Source of the DNA: Curtobacterium flaccumfaciens | GTDB lineage: Bacteria; Actinomycetota; Actinomycetes; Actinomycetales; Microbacteriaceae | DNA: 64,000 bases | Direction of reading: 5' to 3' | Assembly: GCA_029689965.1 (NCBI GenBank) | Contig: CP121450.1 | Location: 1,488,001-1,552,000, forward strand | Part shown: one piece after another, positions 59,867 through 64,000 of the stretch | How positions within the stretch are numbered: the stretch's first letter is position 1 | How the letters are laid out: the number at the start of each line of letters is the position of its first letter | Program-made: the position numbers and the translations under genes | The notes under the pieces: generated by a model | The model's database searches: none | Told to the model about the DNA's origin: nothing | Seen by the model: the letters and a program-made list of their open reading frames with translations, nothing else

Positions 59867-60766
59867 ATGGATCGGACACCGGACGTCGACCTCCGCCAGC
59901 TGCGTGCCTTCCTCGCAGTGGCCGACGAACTGCACTTCGGACGGGCCGCCGAGCGCCTCCGGATCGCGCAGCCGGCACTGTCACAGCAGATCCGGCGCAC
60001 GGAACACCAGCTCGGCGTCGACCTGTTCGCGCGGACGAGCCGCAGCGTGGCGCTCACGGCAGCAGGTCGGGTGCTGCAGGGTCGGGCCCGCTCGCTGCTC
60101 GCCCAGGCTCGGCGGGACCTCGACGAGACCCTCCGGGTCGGCCGTGGTGAGGCAGGGCGGCTCGACGTGGGGTTCGTGGTGTCGGCGCTGCCGCTCGGGC
60201 CGATCGAACGCGTGCAGGCATTCCGGGAGCGCTACCCCCTCGTCCGCGTGGAACTCACCGAGGGGTACTCGTCCACGCTCCTCGCCAGGATCGTCCGCGG
60301 CGAACTCGACCTCGCGATGGTGCGCGACCCCGATCCCGATCCGGCCGTGCGGCTGCTGCCGTTCCGCAGCGAGCGCTTCGTCGCAGCGGTCCCGCGTGGG
60401 CACCGGCTCGCCGGACGTGACGCGATCTCCGGGCAGGAGCTGCTCGACGACCCGTTCGTGTTCTTCCCCGCGGTGGCCGGGTCCGTCGCGACGGAGCGGA
60501 ACCTCGCACCGGTGGTGTCCGGCGGACGGCGGCCGGTGGTGGTGCAGGAGGCGACGACGTGGGCGACGGTGCTGCACCTCGTCGGCGCCGGTCTCGGGGT
60601 GACGGTCGCACCGGAGAGCGCGACGCTCGCGGCACCGGACACCGTCGTGCTCCTACCGCTCGCGCGTGGCGGTCGGCCCGACGGGCACCGCAGCGAGTTG
60701 TTCTGGGCGGTGCGAGCGGGAGACGAGCGCGAGATCCTGCGGAACTTCATCGCCGCGACGGAGTGA
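59867..60766 (+). CDS. LysR family transcriptional regulator
   Basis: Intact, 299 residues. N-terminal helix-turn-helix DLRQLRAFLAVADELHFGRA, AERLRIAQPALSQQIRRTEH and LGVDLFARTSRSVALTAAGR. The C-terminal periplasmic-binding-like effector domain begins GRLDVGFVVSALPLGPIE. Divergent from the GNAT gene. Ligand and targets unknown. Confidence 0.93.
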   Translation: MDRTPDVDLRQLRAFLAVADELHFGRAAERLRIAQPALSQQIRRTEHQLGVDLFARTSRSVALTAAGRVLQGRARSLLAQARRDLDETLRVGRGEAGRLDVGFVVSALPLGPIERVQAFRERYPLVRVELTEGYSSTLLARIVRGELDLAMVRDPDPDPAVRLLPFRSERFVAAVPRGHRLAGRDAISGQELLDDPFVFFPAVAGSVATERNLAPVVSGGRRPVVVQEATTWATVLHLVGAGLGVTVAPESATLAAPDTVVLLPLARGGRPDGHRSELFWAVRAGDEREILRNFIAATE

Positions 60767-60826
60767 TGCCACCGCCGGGGCTCATGCCGGTGGCAGCACC
60801 GGCGCGCGCTGGTCCCGAGCTCGTCC

Positions 60827-61035
60827 TCACGCCAGGGCCGCCGGCCCCGCAGCGTCAATCCGAGCTGCGTGAGCACGAACGCCACGTGCGGCTCGACGTC
60901 CGGGTCCCACGGCCCCTCGAGGCCGAGCCCGAAGGCTCCGAGCTCGTCGTCCGCCTCGTCGCGGACGGAGAGACGCCAGCGGCCGTCGCCGAGTTCCTCG
61001 ACGACGGCCCATCTCGCGCTCTGGAACCGGTCCAC
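60827..61035 (-). CDS. Small hypothetical protein (3' end unclear)
   Basis: Begins DRFQSARWAVVEELGDGRWR, with DPDVEPHVAFVLTQLGLTL: a compact, plausible domain of about 65 residues. The reading frame then runs on into Arg/His-rich sequence antisense to lysR, while another frame stops at 60827, so the true end and any indel cannot be fixed. Confidence 0.45.
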
Positions 61036-61058
61036 GCGGTCACGCTACCGATCAACCG

Positions 61059-61087
61059 GTGACAAGCCGTCCACTCTGCGCTAGATT
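61059..61087 (+). promoter_or_regulatory. Predicted promoter giving a leaderless transcript
   Basis: -35 GTGACA (61059-61064), 17-bp spacer, -10 TAGATT (61082-61087). The expected start coincides with the ATG at 61094, and there is no Shine-Dalgarno sequence. Confidence 0.65.
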
Positions 61088-61093
61088 GCTAGC

Positions 61094-61260
61094 ATGGTAG
61101 CCAGCGCGAGCAATCCGAAGGTGCAGTTCAACGTGTACCTCCCCGCTGAACTCGTGCGGGACCTCAAGCACCGTGCCATCGACGAGGGGTCTCGCTCTCC
61201 GCCCTCGTCGAGCGCATCGCAGCCCAGTACGTAGCGACTCCCGAAGGGGGAGACCGATGA
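61094..61260 (+). CDS. Ribbon-helix-helix (CopG-like) small protein (one indel)
   Basis: About 55 residues: NPKVQFNVYLPAELVRDLKHR is a textbook RHH beta-strand and helix, ending LSALVERIAAQYVA. The frame changes near 61190 (GGGCGTC apparently read as GGGGTC). Its TGA overlaps the VOC gene's ATG (ATGA), so the pair is coupled; RHH proteins often repress their own operon. Confidence 0.78.
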
Positions 61261-61968
61261 CGATCACCGTGCAGCAGATCCAGTACACGACGGACCCGCT
61301 CCCGTGGCACGCGCTCGCGCGCGCCCTGGGACTCGAGCCGCTCCCCGGCGGCACCGATGCCTGGTCCGAGTTCGCAGGCGACGGGCTCCTCGCGATCCAC
61401 CGCGTCGACTCGCCGGCCGACGAACGCACCGAGCTCAACCTGCTCAGCGACGGCCCGGAAGCGCTCGACGCCCTCGAGCGCGCGCTGGTCGCCGCCGGCG
61501 CCTCGGTCCGCCGCACGGTCCTCGACGACATCGGCCCGCTGCTCGTCGTCGACGGCCCGCTCCCGATGACCGCGACCACGTCCGGCTCCACGGCCGCGAG
61601 CACGTCGTCGCCGCTCCGGTCGATGCCGATCTGGTACGGGGACGACCTGACGGCGCAGGCCGCCGTGGCCGAGGCGGCTGGTCTCCGCCGTCGGCTCGCG
61701 TCGGACAGCGGCGTGTGGATCGACTTCACCGCGGTCGGCGGCGGTGCGCTCGCCCTGCACCGCGCGGAGCAGCACGGGGTCGAGCTTCTCGTTCGAGTAC
61801 TCCGGCGACCTCGACGCCCTGGTGTCTCGACTGACCGAGGCAGGGTACGAGCCGCGGATCATCGACGAGGCGTACAACCGCACGCTCCGCATCGCGCGTC
61901 CGGACGGCCCCGATCTGTGGGTGAACGGCGCGCAGCAGGACCTGTACGGCTACACGCGCTCGACCTAG
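61257..61968 (+). CDS. VOC superfamily protein (one indel)
   Basis: Glyoxalase/bleomycin-resistance fold; two tandem beta-alpha-beta-beta-beta modules (PWHALARALGLEPLPGG; then AAVAEAAGLRRRLASDSGVW and FEYSGDLDALVSRLTEAGYE), about 236 residues. The frame changes at 61785 (GAGCTCTCG read as GAGCTTCTCG, an AGCT site). Metal ligands and substrate not evident. Coupled to the RHH gene; overlaps the FBP-domain gene 3' end by 4 bp. Confidence 0.82.
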
Positions 61969-62447
61969 GCCGTCTTCGAGACGTCCGCGGTGAAGTTCTG
62001 CACCCGCTGCAGCAGGGCCTCGCCCCGCATCGCGATCGTCGCCGGCGGGTTGAGGTGCGGCGGCGCGGTGCGGATCAGCATCGAGCACCCGAGGTCCTCG
62101 CAGATGTACGAGCCGATGGTGTTGCCGTTCCGGCCGGCTTCGCCCGCCCGTGCAGCGGAGAACAGTCGCACCTGCGTCGCCGGCTGCGGGGAGTGGCAGA
62201 ACGAGCACATCGCCGCGATGCCGGGCCGGAGCGAGCCACCGGCTGACCGCACGACGATCCCGACCGGTCGATCGTCGATCCACGAGACGATGTAGCCGCG
62301 GCGAGCGGCCTGCGGGTCGCGCCAGCCGAGGAACTCGCGCTCGTCCCACAGCGTCTCGTGCAGGCCCGGGACGGGCAGCTGGGCCAGTTCGTCCGGGGTG
62401 GCGTTGACGAACGACGAACGGATGTCTGCTTCGGTCAGTGGCTTCAC
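61965..62447 (-). CDS. FBP-domain treble-clef zinc-finger protein
   Basis: Intact, 160 residues, GTG start. ATPDELAQLPVPGLHETLWD and EFLGWRDPQAARRGYIVSW precede zinc ligands MCSFCHSP and YICEDLGCSM, the pattern of the elongation-factor-G-binding FBP C-terminal domain, which in other bacteria rescues fusidic-acid-stalled EF-G. C-terminal NFTADVSKTA. Confidence 0.87.
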   Translation of the reverse strand: MKPLTEADIRSSFVNATPDELAQLPVPGLHETLWDEREFLGWRDPQAARRGYIVSWIDDRPVGIVVRSAGGSLRPGIAAMCSFCHSPQPATQVRLFSAARAGEAGRNGNTIGSYICEDLGCSMLIRTAPPHLNPPATIAMRGEALLQRVQNFTADVSKTA

Positions 62448-62459
62448 GGTGCCATCACC

Positions 62460-63221
62460 CTATGCCTCGCCTCCGACAGGACGGCGGCCCTGCAGCCTGG
62501 AGGCCCGGATCGCCCCGAGCGCGCTCGTCCCGTCCGCCACGAGCACCGCCCGGCGCAGCGCGTCGCGTCCGACGCGGCGAGCGGCCGCATCGTCGGCCGC
62601 GAACTCGACGAGCACGCGCGTCGACCGCGCCATGGCGCGTGCCCCGGGGACCCACGGGACGGCGCGCTCGATGGACTCGGCGACCCCGACCGCGATGGCG
62701 TGGCGCTGGGTCAGGTGGGCGCGTTCGTGGGCGACCACGGCCTCCAGCTCGTCCGTCCGCAGACGATCCGCGAGCCCGGTGCTCACGAGCACCCCGCCGG
62801 ACCTGCCGGGACGGCGCACGCGAGCGCGTGCTCGGCCTCGACGACGGCCACGGGCGTCCCGTCGATCTCGCGGTGCGGCGCCGTGCCGGAGCGCATCGCC
62901 TCGCGCACGGCCTCGTGCTCGGCGCCGGGCCGGACCCGGACGGCGATGACGAACGCGAGCACGGCGAACAGCGCGACGCCGAGGTTGAGCCCGTGCGCGG
63001 GGAGTCGCCGAGGCGGAACGGGTCCGTGACGGGCCGGTTCGCGAGCGCCAGGAGGGCGATGCCCACGACGAAGCCCACGATCCCGAGCAGCACGGCGAGC
63101 GACCACGCGACGAGCGCGGTCCGCGGGCGGTCGATGGTCCAGGCGGACCGGGTCAGGAACCGGGCGCGAGCACCACGACCGCCAACGCGAGCGCGATGAG
63201 GACGACTCCGGTGACGACCAC
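62460..63221 (-). CDS. M56 (BlaR1-like) membrane metallopeptidase (several indels)
   Basis: Two to three N-terminal helices, VALFAVLAFVIAVRVRPG, then EIDGTPVAVVEAEHALA, VLVSTGLADRLRTDELEAVV and the zinc motif AHERAHLTQRH. FAADDAAARRVGRDALRRA is the third-ligand region. About 255 residues, without the BlaR1 penicillin sensor. Frames change near 63165, 63000 and 62805. Starts 13 bp after the BlaI-like gene; the two form the usual repressor-protease pair. Confidence 0.83.
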
Positions 63222-63234
63222 GGCAGCAGGCCCC

Positions 63235-63609
63235 TCAGGAACGTGCTCTGGCGTCGATGGCGCGTCGGAGGACGTCGAGGTCGTCGGAGGCGAGCGACCC
63301 GGTGAACTGCAGCAGGGCGGCTTCGCGGTCGGATGCGGCGGCGAGCGCGTTCGACATGAGGGAGGCGGTCTGTTCCTCCCGGCTGTTCGTCGCGCGGAAG
63401 GTCAGCGGGGCATCGTCGTGCTGCTGCCGTTCGACCTGGCCCTTGCGTCCGAGTCGGTCGAGCACGGTGAGCACGGTCGTCAGGGCGGGTCGCGGTTCCG
63501 GGAAGGCGTCGAGCACCTGGCGTGCGCTCAGGCCCCCGTCCGCCGACCAGAGCGCGTCGAGGACCGCCCGCTCGAGCTGCCCACGGGGGCGCGATCGCTG
63601 TCCTGCCAT
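63235..63609 (-). CDS. BlaI/MecI/CopY family repressor
   Basis: Intact, 124 residues. QLERAVLDALWSADGGLSAR, ALTTVLTVLDRLGRKGQVER (winged helix) and a dimerising C-terminal helix. In BlaI systems the M56 partner cleaves the repressor. Target may be the pair itself or a distant resistance gene. Start ATG 63609. Confidence 0.92.
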   Translation of the reverse strand: MAGQRSRPRGQLERAVLDALWSADGGLSARQVLDAFPEPRPALTTVLTVLDRLGRKGQVERQQHDDAPLTFRATNSREEQTASLMSNALAAASDREAALLQFTGSLASDDLDVLRRAIDARARS

Positions 63610-63710
63610 CCGGGCATTCTACGAGATGTCGAAGCGTGCGGCACGACACGTCCCGGAAACACGGCGCCGGTATGCTCGGACCGGACAACTGAAGACCGGC
63701 CGTTCATCCG

Positions 63711-63925
63711 TCGCGGGAGACGTCGTGCGGTGCCCAGGGCACGCGCACGGCACCGAAGGAGCAATCCCCCGACAATCTCTCAGGTCCCACACCGCAGCGG
63801 ACAGGCCACTCTGAAAAGCAGTCGCGGACCCCGCCGGGTCGGTCAGCGGCTCGCCCACGGTGAAAGCCGCCGGACCTCACGGGCCGCGGTGAAACTCTCA
63901 GGCCCATGACAGAGGGGGAGTTCCG
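63711..63925 (+). promoter_or_regulatory. Tandem glycine riboswitch (gcvT type)
   Basis: Two consecutive aptamers. The first carries GGCACCGAAGGAGCAA, AATCTCTCAGGT and GGACAGGCCACTCTGA; the second CACGGTGAAAGCCGC, GTGAAACTCTCAGGC and ATGACAGAGGGGGAG. A -10-like TATGCT at 63671-63676 lies upstream. Glycine-responsive control of the glycine-cleavage genes is expected. Confidence 0.93.
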
Positions 63926-63971
63926 CCCGACGACGGTCGTCGGGTCCTGCCGATGCCAGGAGAACTCCGCC

Positions 63972-64000
63972 ATGACGCCACTGCGATCATCCCCCTGGAA
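63972..64000 (+). CDS. gcvT: Start of a CDS after the glycine riboswitch, probably gcvT
   Basis: ATG at 63972 preceded by CAGGAG; MTPLRSSP then the window ends. A leucine is expected where the C run precedes TGG if one C is missing, giving the LRxSPL start typical of aminomethyltransferase GcvT. Identity rests mainly on the riboswitch. Confidence 0.55.

Overview
This window is a 64-kb piece of a high-GC actinobacterial chromosome, most likely from the family Microbacteriaceae and plausibly a Curtobacterium-like organism. That placement is an inference from gene content: the actinobacterial order eno / FtsB-like / DUF501, a mycothiol S-conjugate amidase, DUF4245, DUF4307 and DUF6264-type membrane proteins, GTG starts throughout, and a C. 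glutamicum-type iol cluster regulated by a GntR protein. There are no rRNA genes, prophage or CRISPR arrays. The only mobile element is one IS481-family insertion.

Layout. 1-7.5 kb: nhaA (cut by the window edge), mazG, hisS, eno, an FtsB-like division protein, DUF501 and a type II NADH dehydrogenase. 7.5-20.5 kb: a tRNA with UAA anticodon, a ThrE-like exporter, an acyl-CoA synthetase, a large secreted/membrane protein with Ig-like repeats, lemA-htpX, a YcaQ-type DNA glycosylase, an AI-2E-family permease, ilvA, greA and DUF4307. 20.5-38 kb: mca, hemolysin III, a short-chain Z-prenyl synthase, a class V aminotransferase, PhoH, fumC, carbonic anhydrase, DUF4245-xseB-xseA, ispH, an M18 aminopeptidase, fba and glpX (divergent) and rmuC. 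38.4-51.6 kb: a myo-inositol catabolic locus (iolC, a Cgl0159-type TIM barrel, iolA, iolB, iolD, iolE, iolG, iolH, a transaldolase, a second Gfo/Idh/MocA dehydrogenase, a tautomerase and a GntR regulator). 51.7-64 kb: a DnaQ-like exonuclease, ychF with an IS481 insertion abutting its stop codon, small unknown genes, a PatB/MalY aminotransferase, a methyltransferase, two GNATs, LysR, a leaderless RHH-VOC pair, an FBP-domain protein, a BlaI-M56 pair, and a tandem glycine riboswitch before a probable gcvT.

Regulation. The inositol genes form a tightly overlapping operon. A TGTC-N2-GACA palindrome overlaps the -35 box of the iol promoter. The same motif, or a one-mismatch version, recurs before the second inositol dehydrogenase, the tautomerase and gntR itself, so the locus reads as a self-contained GntR (IolR-type) regulon.

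Sequence quality. About 40 genes, including essential ones (hisS, eno, fba, ispH), are broken by single-base indels whose flanking frames match the protein families. Many are G/C homopolymer contractions, and about a dozen sit exactly on AGCT. This looks like uncorrected long-read sequence, possibly with a modified base at AGCT, not real gene decay. I annotate these genes as single CDSs and mark each break. Intergenic spaces carry several families of palindromes and short tandem repeats.
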